Part shown: positions 33,340 to 45,610 of the stretch, in pieces
How positions within the stretch are numbered: the stretch's first letter is position 1
How the letters are laid out: each line of letters starts with the position of its first letter
Source of the DNA: Cavia porcellus
Lineage: Eukaryota > Chordata > Mammalia > Rodentia > Caviidae
DNA: 64,000 bases
Assembly (NCBI RefSeq): GCF_034190915.1
Contig: NW_026947486.1
Span: 81,758,044 to 81,822,043 of the forward strand
Reading direction: 5' to 3'
Program-made: the position numbers and the translations under genes
The notes under the pieces: generated by a model
What the model saw: only the letters and a program-made list of their open reading frames with translations
Database searches by the model: none
What the model was told of the DNA's origin: nothing

Positions 33340-35395
33340 TAAAATCAATAAGCCCCTAGCCAACCTTATTTAAAAAGGGGAAGAAAAAGCTCAAATTCAC
33401 GCAATAAGAAATGAAAAAGGTGAAATCACTATAGACTCTACAGAAATACAGAAGATCATCAACACCTATTTCAAAAACCTCTACTCTCAAAGGTTTGATA
33501 ACACAGAAGAAATAGACAGATTCTTAGAAACATATGAAGTACCAAAGCTAGATCAAGAGGATGTAAAACTGTTGAATAACCCAATCTCTGTTAATGAAAT
33601 TGAAAATGTAATTAAGTCCTTACCTACAAAGAAGAGCCCAGGCCCAGATGGAGTCACTGTAGAATTCGACAAGAAATACAAAGAAGACCTAATGTCGACA
33701 CTCTTCAAACTATTCAATGAAATTGAAAGGGAAGCAATCCTTCCTACATCATTCCTGGAAGCAAATATTACTCTAGTACCAAAACCTGAGAAAGATCCAA
33801 CTAAAAAAGAGAACTATAGACCGATCTCCCTAAAGAACACAGATGCAAAAATCCTCAATGAAATATTGGCAAATAGGATGCAGCAAATCATCAAGAAGAT
33901 TATACACCATGACAAAGTGGGATTCATCCCAGCAATGCAAGGATGGTTCAACATATGTAAATCAATAAATGTAATCCACCATATCAATAAAGCCAAAAGT
34001 AAGAATCACATGATCATTTCTATAGATGCAAAAAAGCCTTCAATCAGGTCCAACATTCATTTATGATAAGAACTTTACAGAAAATTGGAATAGATGGTCT
34101 TTACTTCATATAATAAAGGCCATTTATGACAAACCAACAGCCAGCATCATACTAAATGGCCAAAAATTGAAAGCCTTTACTTTAAAATCAGGCACAAGAC
34201 AAGGATATCCTTTATCACCACTCCTATTTAATATAGTACGGGAAGTACTAGCCAGAGCAATTCGACAAGAGAGAGAAATAAAAGGGGTAAAGATAAGAAA
34301 AGAAGAAGTTAAATTATCATTGTTTGCAGATGACATGATACTCTACATAGAAGACCCCCTAAACTCCATTGAAAGACTCTTAGATATAATAAATTCAGTA
34401 ATGTAGCTGGATACAAAATCAATACTCAGAAATCAATAGCATTCCTATATACTAACAACAAAATCACAGAGAGGGAAATAAGAGAAACTACACTGTTCAC
34501 ATTAGCAAGCAAAAAAATGAAATATTTAGGAATTACTCTTATGAAAGAAGTGAAAGACCTATACAGGGAAAATTATAATACACTGAAAAAACAAATTGAA
34601 GATGATCTCAGAAAATGGAAAGACATCCCTTGCTCATGGATAGGAACAACAAACATTGTGAAAATGGCCGTTCTCCCAAAACTGTTATACAGATTCAATG
34701 CAATCCCAATAAAAATACCATCAACATACTTTATAAATCTAGAGAAATCACTCCTAAAATTCATCTGGAACCAGAAGAGACCTAGAATAGCAAAGGTAAT
34801 TCTAAATAGCAAAGGCAAGGCAGGAGGCATCACAATCCCTGACTTGAAGTTATACTACAAAGCAACAGTAGTAAAATCAACATGGTATTGGAATCAAAAC
34901 AGAGCCAAAGATCAATGGACTAGATTAGAAGATCCAACCACAACTACAAACACACTCAACCACCTTATCTTTGATAAAGGAACCAAGCAGTTTCACTGGA
35001 AGAACGACAGTCTCTTTAATAAATGGTGCTGGAAAAACTGGCTCTCCATTTGCAGAAAACTAAAGCTAGACCCATGCCTATCACCATGTACTAAATTAAA
35101 ATCTAAATGGGTCAAAGATCTGAATACTAAAACAGAAACACTAAATCTATTGGAAGAGAAATTGGGTAGAAACCTTGAGGACATAGAGGTAGGTAGAGAA
35201 TTCATGAACAGGACTCAAACCGCATGGGAAATACTTCCCAGAATCAATAACTGGGATTACTTCTTATTAAAAAGTTTCTGCATGTCAAAAGAAATCTCCA
35301 GCATAGTGAAAAGAAAACCCACAAACTGGGAAATGATTTTAGTGAACTCTCTCTCAGACAAGGGACTCTTGTCTAAAACATATAAAGAATTTTAA
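33340..35395 (+). pseudogene. L1 ORF2 reverse transcriptase and C-terminal region, disrupted
   Basis: Three frames tile the region: 33,572-34,066, 34,026-34,406 and 34,517-35,395. The first holds 'KKSPGPDG' and 'YRPISL' (RT fingers/palm), ending near the 'SIDA' segment that should carry the first catalytic aspartate, where a frameshift occurs. The second holds the catalytic FADD motif at 34,322-34,333. The third is the thumb/C-terminal part with 'WNQKRPRIAK' and '[12 protein letters not shown]'. A stop at 34,404 and a small gap separate frames two and three. In an intact element this enzyme copies L1 RNA at the nicked target; here no complete enzyme is encoded. Confidence 0.95.
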
Positions 35396-35886
35396 AAAAC
35401 TCAAACCCAAAATTCAAAGATCCAATCCAAAAATGGGCATCTGACATGAATACACACTGCTCAGATGAAGAAATACAAATGGCAAATAAATACATGAAAA
35501 AAATGTTCATCATCATTGGTCATGAGAGAAAGGCAAATTTAAACCACACTGAGATACCATCTCACCCCTGAAAGAATGGCCAGGATCAAGAAAACCAACA
35601 ACAAATGCTGGAGAGGGTGTGGGGAACAAGGAACTCTTCTACACTGTTGGTGGGAGTGTAGACTGGTGCAACCTTTGTGGAGGTCAGTCTGGATATTTCT
35701 CAAAAAGCTGGGATTGGAAGTCCCATTTGTTCCCGCTATTCCACTTCTAGGCATAATCCCAGAAGAACTGAAAGCATCATACCACAGTGATATGTGCACC
35801 CATGTTTATAGCAGCACAGTTTGTAATCTCCAGATCTTGGAAACAACCCAAGTTCGCATCAACTGAGGAATGGATAAAAAAGTTGT

Positions 35887-36403
35887 ATCTAATGAGATAG
35901 ACAATTCTTTTTAAGGAAACAAGAGCCATTGTTGATAACCATTGTTGATAACCTTGTACTCTGTTTTACATCATGTGGTATGTCTATCCTTGGTTTTGAC
36001 TGACAGCTTTGTTTTTCTATATTTGACTTTATTCTCTCCCAAAAAAGTAATAATAACTAAGGAGTAATAAAACCCGAAATGTGTAAATTTTGTTGTAAAA
36101 AACAGAGGGAAAAAAAGAGCTCTAAAGGATACAACAGCAAGTGTGTTTAGGGGTGTTAAATAGCTGACCATATTAATGTTTTTGGTTGGATCATTGAACA
36201 TAACTGTTTGCAGTCTCACTGTTTGAATGTCCACTTTGTATGCTTTGATACTGTGATTTGAGCAACTATCTCTAAGATGATAATATGTGATCTCTTAACT
36301 GGTGATTTCTTACTGTTTTTTTGTAGTCCTGTATTACTTGTACCCTTACACCGCTTTGTTTTGTTTTGTTTTTTCTCTTTTTCCTTTTAAATAATTTTTT
36401 TTT
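35887..36403 (+). mobile_element. Nested 517-bp L1 tail with 11-bp target-site duplication
   Basis: AAAAAAGTTGT flanks it at 35,876-35,886 and 36,404-36,414, and the host L1 3'UTR reads straight across when it is removed (ggataaaaaagttgt then ggtatttctatac). The content is the same terminal block as at 37,197-37,730, so it is a severely 5'-truncated L1 inserted into another L1. Confidence 0.95.
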
Positions 36404-37741
36404 AAAAAAGTTGTGGTATTTCTATACAATGGAGTATTACGCAGCTATAAAGAAGGATCACATTGAGATATTTATCAATAAATGGGCGCAGCTTGAGACC
36501 CTACTCATAAGTGAAATAAATCAATCTAGCATGTGTGAATACCAAATAGTTTCCCTAATGTAAATAATGATTCAAATATATAAAAGTATGTGGTAATCAT
36601 GATTCCCCATTATGTGGCCTTGAAGCCTTATAAAGTTTTCACTTATTAATTGGAAAGGCTTTATTCTGGGCTTCTTGATATGGAAATATTTGAAGCTATA
36701 GTATACGAAGTTATATTCAAATATTTCAAGGAAAAAGACAGACACTATGGTAACTACTATTAAGTGGGGTTATTTGGTGGTGAAGCACTAGGTTGCTGAA
36801 ACAGTCATGCTTTGACCTGTATTGTTATATTTTATGTCCTCTTTTATGTCAATCTCTCCCTTATTCATTAAAAAATTATTTAGTTATTTTTATGGTTTTT
36901 TTAATTAAGGGGAAAAATTTAAAAAATTAGCAGGATATATTATAGTAACTTTTTTTGATTTCCTGTTAACTTGAATTCCTGTAATACTCCCACTATCTTG
37001 TTTTGACTGATTAGACTCTGTTCCATTCTGTATGATAGTATCAAGTTTGAGGGTATAGGCAACTACTTTGAAGGCAATAAGATTCACTAGGATGCCTATT
37101 CTGGTTTGACTATTGTCTCCTTTGGAAGTCCTGTAATGTTTACAATGCTTAAGTTTTATTGGTCTTGTTCTCTACTGTTTTGTTCAACTTTATAATATCT
37201 AATGAGATAGACAATTCTTTTTAAGGAAACAAGAGGCATTATGGTAACCATTGTTGATATCCTTGTACTCTGTTTTTACAGCACGTACTATGTCTATCCT
37301 TGGTTTTGAGTGACAACTTTGTTTTGCCATATTTGACTTTATTCTCTTCCAAAAAAAGTAATAAGAACTAAGGAGTAATAAAACCCAAACTGTGTAAATT
37401 TTGTTGTAAAAAACAGAGGGAAAAAAGTGCTCTAAAGGATACAACTGCAAGTGTTTTTAGGGGTATTAAATAGCTGACCATATTAAAGTTTTTGGTTGAA
37501 TCATTGAACACAACTGTTTGCAGTCTCACTGTTTGAATGTCCACTTTGTATGCTTTGATACTGTGACTTGAGCAACTATCTCTAAGATGATAATGTGTAA
37601 TCTATTAGCGGGTGATTTCTTACTTTTTTTTTTTTTTTTTTTTTTTGTAGTTCTGTATTACTTGTACCCTTACACCGCTTTGTTTTGTTTTGTTTTTTCT
37701 GTTTTTCCTTTTAAATAAAATTTAAAAAAAAAGAATAGGAG

Positions 37742-38499
37742 TACCACATGGAAGAAAAGTTGGAAAGCTTATTTTCAGAAATAGTCCACCCATTGTCACA
37801 CCTACCAGGTTGGCATGATTTTGGACTGGGTCTATAATGCCATCCTTGTTCTGGAATCTGACCAGAGCTGGGTTCTTGGTAACTGTAGCCCAGGACACTT
37901 GGGATGCCCATGCTGTGTTTGCCTTCTCTCTGCTTCTTCTGTTTGTGTCTTTCTTTGCCGTGACTTGGGCTTTGCCTAACACGGGCTTTTCATTAGTGTT
38001 CACTGTGTATTATCCCTTTTTTAAGATCTGTTTTTATGACAATTTTTCCAAAGTGTTTTTATTCTTTCAGATTCAAATTGTGCATGGCACATCATCAAGA
38101 GCAATTTACCCAATGTCCGTACAATGAACTGAACAAACAAAAAACATCAGTCCATCTTTTTTGTAGGGTATATTTTAAATTTGCAGTGAAGATGTGGATT
38201 TTTCTGTACAGTTGTGTCTTGTGCCAAACATGATACAGACAAGAATCTTTTTTTTAAAAAGTCATTCAAACAGAACTTCACAGAAGTCTCATTTCATGAG
38301 GCGGCATCTCTGAGTCACCATTAAGAGGCTCTGCACATGTCTCATAGGTGTGCAAAATGGGACAGGAAAAGTCTCTAGTAAGAGAACAGTGTGTTTCAAG
38401 GTAGGACTCATCTTCCTTTATGCTAACAGAGATCAGGAACAAATCTCTTGTACACTCTAAAGAATCTGTAGTCTCCTGTAGACTCTAAAGAAACCTTCC
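37742..38499. other. Unassigned intergenic sequence
   Basis: No gene is recognised. The frames at 37,711-38,233 have no recognisable domain. Confidence 0.5.
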
Positions 38500-38502
38500 C
38501 AA

Positions 38503-38582
38503 GGGCCAGAGATTTGTCTCAATTGGCTCAAGCTCTTGCCTGGTCTATGTGAGGTCATGAGTTTCATCTCTGGTACCAAAGA
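38503..38582 (+). mobile_element. ID-type SINE, diverged
   Basis: 'GGGCCAGAGATTTGTCTCAA', then 'gaggtcatgagtttcatctctggtacc'. The tail is short and mutated. Confidence 0.82.
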
Positions 38583-39017
38583 GAAAATCTTCCTAAGAAG
38601 CCACTCGTGTGAGAAGATAGTAGCCAAACAGCTATCTAGTATGTTCCCAATCTGTTCACTGACCTCCCTTTTTGTAGAGGAGATGGGAATAGGAGCCATT
38701 CTGGCCCAGAAGGAAACACAAGAGGAGATTCCATCAAAGTCAGGATGAATCTCTTCTCCCCTTTCTCCCATCCCTAGCCCAGGGAGCATGTTATTATAGC
38801 TTCTCCAGCTCAGAAGTTGACAGCCATACCTAAAAATGCTTTTTGTTGTATTGAACTGCTGCAAGAGGACCATAATTCCAAGTGATTAAATGCTAAAAGG
38901 TAGCATTTTAGTTTGTTCTTGCCAGAAACAATAGGAAGTAGGTTATCCTCTGATTAATATTCCAGTGATTAGTCACTGGAAAGAAGCCATCAGACTTTGT
39001 TTTTATTTTATTTTTAT
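38583..39017. other. Unassigned intergenic sequence
   Basis: No gene or clear repeat is seen. Confidence 0.5.
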
Positions 39018-39183
39018 TTTATTTATTTTTTGTCTTTTTGAGACAGGATTTCACTATGCCATTCAAGCTGCTCTTGAACTCATCTTACAGCCCATGCTGG
39101 CCTCCCGACTCACAGTGATTCTGCTGCCTCAGCCTCCCCAGTGCTGGGATTACAGGCATGTGCCATTATGCCCGGTTTTATTT
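39000..39183 (-). mobile_element. B1-like SINE
   Basis: Antisense copy: a T/A-rich tail from about 39,000, 'TTTTTGAGACAGGATTTCAC', duplicated middle, 'AGTGCTGGGATTACAGGCAT', ending near 'atgcccgg'. Confidence 0.92.
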
Positions 39184-40989
39184 GTCCTGTCTCCTAGCAT
39201 GTGAAGTTTCCAAGCTAGAAAACAACAAAAAATGAAAATATGAGGTGTGATGAAAATTGAGGAATTATTGCTAACTTTTTATGCCTGACAATGGTATGGC
39301 TATGTTTTTTTTAAAACGAAGTCTGTCTTATAGAGAAACATTTTAAGGCATTTATAAATCGACTGATATCTAGGATTGATTCAAAGTAATTGCAGGAGTA
39401 GAAACAACCTGCGACAAGTACATGGGGGATCATTATACTAGTATCTGTACTTTTAAAGGACAAAAATGGTCATTTGCATTTTTCCTTAACATTTTCTTTA
39501 CTTTTTTCCCCTTACTTTTTTGTATCTTCATCTAACCTGCTATAATTGAAAAATTACTTCTAAAATGTCAGTAAATAGGCTTTGGCTATTTCATTTATTA
39601 TTACAGAGAAATGAATTCATTCAAACATTCATTGTTACATGTCAAAAATTGTCCTAAGTACTGGAGATACAGAAATTAAAGTGATTCTAGGTATTAGATA
39701 ATATAAGGAATTATTATTAATTTGGTCAATGACAATAATATTATGGTTAAGTAGGAAAATATGCATTACTGAAGAGATGCATATGAAAATATTTAACATT
39801 GAAGTGTGATGACATTTATAATTTTCTTTGAATATCTCAGTAGAAACCCCACATTTAAAGCAAATATGACCAAATGCTAACAAATTTTAACCCAAGTGAT
39901 AAGCATATGGCATTAATTACACTACTTCCTTTTTACATCCCTAAAAATTTGAAAATTGCCATAATGAAAAGAAAAATAAACCTATGTATACATGGCAAAA
40001 AATGGGAATGTTTTCCAGCTCAGCTTAGCCAAGGACAGAGACTGGTAAAGAGACACATACTATCCAGAGTGACAGAGGGGTGCATGGAACTCTGTGGGCA
40101 AACACAAGAGTCTCAAAACCAGGCTGATTTGAGGTGGATGGGATGGGTGGGGAATGGCTGATCAAGAAAAGGTGACACTTGAGCTAGTTCTGTTTAAAGT
40201 CACTTTATTACAAAAGCAATGCATGCCCATCGCTACAGTGAGGAAGCCGTGCTGGATGCCGGGAGAGGCTGGCAGTGAGGGCAAGGCCCTCTGACCAAAG
40301 GACAGGGTCAGGGGAAAGCACATGGAGTCCTGAGGAGACCCAGAGTAGTCGAGGACAGTGCAAGGGAGAGGGGCAGGGAGTATGTAACTAGAGAGGGGTC
40401 ATGGAGGGTCTGAACTCCACTCTGCAGGCTATGGAGGCCTGTTGAAGAACTGAAATAAGAAGGGACTGACACCCCTGGATTTATGCTTTAAGAGAGGTCA
40501 GTCTCCCATCGATGAGGAAGGAAAGTGACAGCAGGGGGCCCAGGAAACCTAGGAGACATCAGAGAAGGAGGCACCTTTGTATCCCGCGTCAACCACAGAG
40601 GAGGCACCCTCTGGTCAGCCATCAGTCACGAGGGTGCATAAAACATGAGTTTTGCAAGTATAATTGGAGAAATATGAAAATAATACTGTAAGAAGAGAAA
40701 TAAAAGTGGGGCTTGTTGGAATACATCTCCCCAAATTCGGCGCCTGGAGTCAGGTGGTGGTCAGCCTGCAGGGGGCCCTTTAGGTTCCCTTGAAGCATTA
40801 TCCAGAGGTGCCTGCTGGGCATGAGAGTCGCACACAGGAGCCCCAGCCTGGGGCTGTGCTCTGTCGCCATGTCCCGCAGCCCACGCCCGAGCTGGTCTGG
40901 GGCCAGGTTCCCCGCATGACCACACAGAGCCAGTCTGCAGTCACTTTGCTTCGCTCCGAAGCCCAACTGGGACCTCAGGTGTGGACTGA
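39184..40989. other. Unassigned intergenic sequence, GC-richer towards its end
   Basis: No gene is recognised. About 40,060-40,620 and 40,730-40,990 are GC-richer than surroundings and contain a 154-codon antisense frame (41,086-40,622) with no recognisable domain. A weak L2/MIR-like trace lies at about 39,590-39,690. Confidence 0.45.
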
Positions 40990-41112
40990 TCGGCTGCTCT
41001 GTGCCTCTGTGTCCTATGCGTGAGATGCTTTTGTGTGGATGAAAGAGCAATAATGAGCAGGAGGCACTTAGCAGGGTCCCTGGCACAAAGTCAACAAGCG
41101 TCTGGAAACTTC
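40990..41112 (+). mobile_element. MIR relic
   Basis: 'ctctgtgcctctgtgtccta', 'gagcaataatgagcaggaggcacttagca', 'gtccctggcacaaagtcaacaag' follow the order of a MIR 3' half. Confidence 0.65.
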
Positions 41113-42689
41113 AGGCCACTCCTGTTCTAAGAACGCTCTTCTATAATAACTTCCACAAAGTAAAATAGAGCTGAGGCAGGCTTGCAGAGGACACTGGCTT
41201 TCTCACCACTGGAGTCTGTTTCAGAATCAGTCACAGTTCTTCTTTCCCTTTACTTCAGATCTTTCTTTTGCATGACTAGATTTCTTTATGCCTGTAGAAA
41301 GTAAAACTAAAAAACTGACTCCTAAGGAAGAATTTCTGACCATCAGTTTTATTTTATCTGTAACCCAAGGAAAAAACTCTATTAAACTATTTATAAAATT
41401 AGCATTAACACCCTAATAAAAAACACTAACTTAGTACTTTCCTTTGGGTCTTCATCCTCTCTGATGTACGTTCATCAGTGCTACATTTAAAGAAAATGGT
41501 TGTACGAGTTAGAAAAGTGGCAAGATATGGATCATGGAATGTTAAAATATGCCATTGAAAATTTTAGTAACAGCACTGATTGTCCAAGAACCATTAAAAG
41601 CAAACACTAGATCAACTTTGTTCAAGGGTCTACCAGCTTTATAGTAATAAAAGAGCTTACATATGAATAACACTTTAGAGTTTACAAAGTGCTATTCAAT
41701 TAAGTCAGTATGGAAGATTTATATTTTCAGAAAAAAACCACAAGGCCAAGGTAGGAAATGAGAAGGAAAGATGAAAGAAACTGAAGATTAGAAGGCTGAG
41801 GGTTTCATTGGAAATGTCTAAAGGACATAAGTAAACAATAATTGTTCTACCTCTCCAGAGCAAGAAGAGCCTAACAATCGTCTACAGAGATGTTTTCCTG
41901 TTGTATAAAATTTGAGAAATGAATATTAAAATACTACAATAGTGTAGAAAGGAATTTTCATATTAAACAACCTTATCCTCTGGAGATCACATCTGGGATA
42001 ATTTGGTTATTGCCTCCGAAAATTACTTTAGACTTCCCTGAATTCTGCTTCTGTGCGCTCAGATCCCTTGAGCATCTTCCAAAGGTATCTATAAGAAGGA
42101 ATTTCAGATGATACTGCTTCAGCATCCTGTCACAAATTACAGGTTTACCTGTCAAACACACTGTCTACACTCAGTCTAGTGTACATGGAATTAGAGGACA
42201 GGAAAGAAGAAACATGACTAACACTGAAAACAAATAAGAAAAAGAAAAAACACTAATATTTTGAAAGTATTAGATACGGGAAAATTAAATAAGTAAAAAC
42301 ATACTGGTGTCTTTGTTTTTAGAAATCACTTTGTAATACTATTATCAAGTGTGCAAACTTCTACTGGGTTAGTTAAGAAAAACTAATTCCAAATACTATA
42401 AATGTATTTTTTGTCTTAATATTGAATCAGTACTTAATACTGAAATCAGTATCCCATGTATTAAAATTCTTTTTAAAGAGACTGGCAGCTAAAATTGATG
42501 CGCAGAAAGTTTTCTTGGTTATGTTTTGTTTTTACAAATTAAGAGATAGGAAAGTATAAATCATTTAAAAAGAAAAATGTGAGATAAACTTTACAGTTCA
42601 TTACTTACTAAAATTTTGATAAGACTTCAGATTTAATAAATGTTCTAAGATATTTAAATATTTTTAAATAACTTACTGTAGTTCAGGAT
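41113..42689. other. Unassigned AT-rich intergenic sequence
   Basis: No gene or clear repeat is seen. Confidence 0.5.
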
Positions 42690-43092
42690 TATATTAGTCA
42701 AGTAGGACTGCCATAATAAAACACTACAGACTGGATAGCTTAAACAACATAACTTTTATGTTCTCACAATTCCAGAGGCTGTAAGTTCAAGACAAGTTCA
42801 ACCCCATCGGAGTTGATGCTAGCAAAGCCTCTTTCCCTGGCTTTTAGACAGCTGCCTTCCCACTGGGTATTCACAAGCCTCTTCCTCTATGTGCATGAAA
42901 AGAGATAGATCACTGGTGTCCCTCTTCTCTTACAAGGACAACATTACTACTGAACTAAAGCCCACCACTGCGACCTTTCATTCAACCTTAATTACCCTTT
43001 AAAAGCCCCATCTCCAAATACAGTCCCATTGGAAGTTACACATTCAGTATATGAATTTGGTGGGAATGGAGACAAAATTTATTCTACAACAA
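42690..43092 (+). mobile_element. MLT1-type LTR (ERVL-MaLR)
   Basis: The whole LTR can be followed: 'tattagtcaagtaggactgcc', 'ctggatagcttaaacaaca', 'ttctcacaattccagaggct', 'ccttaattaccctttaaaag', 'ccatctccaaatacagtccc', 'atgaatttggtggg', ending 'attctacaaca'. Ancient but fairly complete solo LTR. Confidence 0.88.
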
Positions 43093-44435
43093 AGATTCTT
43101 TGAAGAAAGTCCACAAACTTCAGAAGCTTCCAAATTTCCAATTCTCTCTCTTGCTTATTCTCCTCAAAGACATAGACATGTTGCTTATAACTCAATAGCA
43201 GAAATCACTTTTTAAAATATATATACTTAAAACATAATTGTACTGCATATGACTATGCACTATAATTAAATGTAATTATGTAAAATAAAATGCAACTGGT
43301 CCTGTTAAGTCCTAGCCTTCCTTTATATTTTAAACTTTAATAAAAAGTTGGTAGAAATGAAACTCAAAGTTTAAAATGTAATTTTCTGATAACAGTATCA
43401 AATGATACAGACTACAGAAAGCCTGAGCAGCCAGGAGAGAATTAAAGCCAAATAACAAACAAACAAACAAAACAGAACAGAATAGAACATAAAAGGCAAA
43501 CCAGGAAGACAGAGGTCAGCAATATGGCAGAATAGGGGTTTCCGGTGGTCATTCACTTAAACAAACAAGTTGAACTTTCATGGGTTTTCACAGGAGCTAA
43601 AGAAACCAAGTGAGAGATTACACCCTCTAAATGGAACACAGAAATAAAGATGGATGCATTGAAACCTGCCTCTCGATGTCTATAACGTCTTAAATGTTTT
43701 TTGTAATGTTCAACACATAATGCATATAAGATACCTGCACCATAAATAATGTCAATATAAATACTTATACAGAAATAATTATAATTAATTTCGTCCCCAC
43801 AAAACCATCTATTTTTCCACTCTAATATTTGCTCTCAGAAGAAAACTGATTTCATCCTCACCTTATTGTTAAAGGTTAAAATTGAGATCACTTAGAAAGA
43901 CCTTTCTTATGGTAGCCTTGTCTGAAGCTTAACATACTGCTTTTCCTACATCCATCCAATTATCTCGTCTCAAGAAAGGTTTTTCTATTTTAAGACCTGA
44001 AGCTCAACCTTTGACCACTCCCTACAAAGAACTTCCACTTGCACAACCTTGTGTAACTTCAAAAGGTTCTGTTCATTCATTCAGCACGTAATGGTTGAGC
44101 ACCTACTACAAGCCACTTTAAACTCTGTAATGAGTAGAGTAGGGCTTCTCTTTTCCACAAGCTCAGTGTAGTGGAGATTGAAAGTATGCTCACAAACAAT
44201 AACACGCACACTGTGATGCATACATAGGTTTTTACACCTTGACCACGTCCAATACCAGTGGCAAAAGATTAAGAGGGAACCCTGGGCACCCAAGGATGGG
44301 TGAGAATGTGAGGGAGGAAAAGGGAGAATAAGGAAGGGGCAGCCATGGATAGACTGAAGAAATGCAGGGAAACAGGTACAAAGAAGTTACATGGAGCAAA
44401 CTTCAAATGGACAGAAGTGAGGGTCCAAAGGCAAA
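43093..44435. other. Unassigned intergenic sequence
   Basis: No gene is recognised. A MIR/L2-like trace lies at about 44,070-44,160 ('cattcattcagcacgtaatggttgagcacctac'). Confidence 0.45.
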
Positions 44436-45080
44436 TGAGCTCCCCAGAGCCAAGGTGCGGGGCAGATCCGTTCTCCTCTGCCTTAGGCGTTCCTCCTCCC
44501 CCCCTCCCCCCCTTTCCCTGTCTCCCTCCTCCCCTCTCCTCCCCCTTCCTCTCCCTTCTCCCCGCCAAACCGTCCCTGGTTTGCCCGAGTTTGTTGCTCC
44601 CATAGCAGCGCGACTAGCTGCTGCAATACGCAGAGAAGTCTGAAGCCACGAGGTTGCCCAGCAGCGGGGAGCAATGAGAATGGGACCGCAGGCGGGAGCA
44701 GCAGGACCGGTTTCCACAGACTTAGCTGAGGCCATCTGGTTGACAGCCCAGGCCAGTTGGAGTCTGCAGACTGAACACTGGAGCATGAGCCAGGAGCGGG
44801 TGATTTCGCTTGGCTTGGGATTCTTTCAGGAACCGGGAAGTTCTTACCGCTGGCACCCAAGGTCACCTCCCTAGAATTGCAGAAAAGGATATGGAAGCTA
44901 GTGCAGTCTCGAAAATAGGGGCCACTTTCACAAGCTTTGTAAAACCTCCGTTGCCATGGCTCCGAAAGCCCACCCCACACTTTTGCCCTTAGCTAAGGAA
45001 ACCATGGAAACTGTTGCTAGTTCGTTAACAAAATCCTTCCCCAGGTCTGCAAGTCCCCCAGCTCAGCCGAGGTGAAGGGT
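44436..45080. promoter_or_regulatory. CpG-rich, promoter-like patch with RFX X-box-like motifs
   Basis: This segment is clearly richer in CpG than its AT-rich surroundings, with about twenty CpGs in 650 bases by eye, and has a C/T-rich tract at 44,490-44,570. It carries X-box-like motifs: GTTGCC-N-AGCAGC at 44,653-44,665, GTTGCC-AT-GGCTCC at 44,949-44,962, and weaker ones near 44,591 and 44,998. RFX factors bind such half-site pairs in promoters of ciliary and testis genes. No recognisable coding exon is attached, and the open frames here (up to 165 codons) look like GC-driven chance frames. It could be a non-coding RNA promoter or an enhancer. Confidence 0.45.
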
Positions 45081-45525
45081 GAGTGTATCAGTGTAAATAA
45101 GTCACCACTGCCACCCGTTCCACTCATCTTTCCGTTCCTCACAAGGCTTGCCAGGTCCAAAACTGGACCAGAGACCACGATTTATCCGTATTAGGCTCCT
45201 ATTTGAGTAAGTGAACCGCAGGCCACAGGCCACAGGGCATATTCCATAATTCCAGAGTGGCCATATCAACCACACACAGAGTCGGTTCTGCTCACATTTC
45301 AAATGCTTTCCTTGAATGTGTCACATAATTTATAATACCGGGTTTTTACTGCACTTCATGTGGGTATGTACTGTATATGTAAGATATATACTGTAGTTTT
45401 ATATATACATAGATGAGCAACACATCAAGTTACATGTTTTCTGAATCTATCTGAATGAAAAAAATTAATGAGATAGGAAAAAAGGGCCACCAGTATTCAA
45501 AGATTCTTTCTATCTTTCTTTCTTT
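45081..45525. other. Unassigned intergenic sequence
   Basis: No gene or clear repeat is seen. A (TCTT)n-like pyrimidine stretch lies at about 45,505-45,537. Confidence 0.5.
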
Positions 45526-45529
45526 CTCT

Positions 45530-45610
45530 TTCTTTTTGTAGTAGGAATCGAACTCAAGACCTCATACTAGCCAGGCAGGTGCCGCACTGCTGAGCTACAT
45601 CCCCAGCTCT
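45530..45610 (-). mobile_element. ID-type SINE, antisense
   Basis: 'gtaggaatcgaactcaagacc' followed by 'GCTGAGCTACATCCCCAGC' is the reverse complement of an ID head and B-box region. Confidence 0.88.

Larger units (their letters stand above)
32281..37730 (+). mobile_element. L1 retrotransposon with 5'UTR repeats, 11-bp target-site duplication and rearranged centre
   Basis: Bounded by AAGAATAGGAG at 32,270-32,280 and 37,731-37,741. Order: 5'UTR with three related units (32,281 to about 32,840); ORF1 start near 32,876 lost after some 90 bases; about 370 bases of unrelated or other L1-tail-like sequence (about 32,968-33,340); ORF2 from the endonuclease-RT linker to its end (33,340-35,395); 3'UTR with a nested second L1 tail (35,887-36,403); terminal block and A-rich end. 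Compared with the minus-strand copy at 11.8-16.3 kb it lacks ORF1 and the endonuclease but keeps the RT. It is non-functional. Confidence 0.94.

Noticed and set aside
40622..41086. 154-codon minus-strand frame
   Set aside because: No domain or family resemblance; it overlaps a MIR relic and has no splice or promoter context.
44483..44980. 165-codon minus-strand frame
   Set aside because: It is composition-driven (glycine/arginine/glutamate-rich from a C/T tract) and overlaps other open frames on both strands. I kept the region only as a possible regulatory patch.
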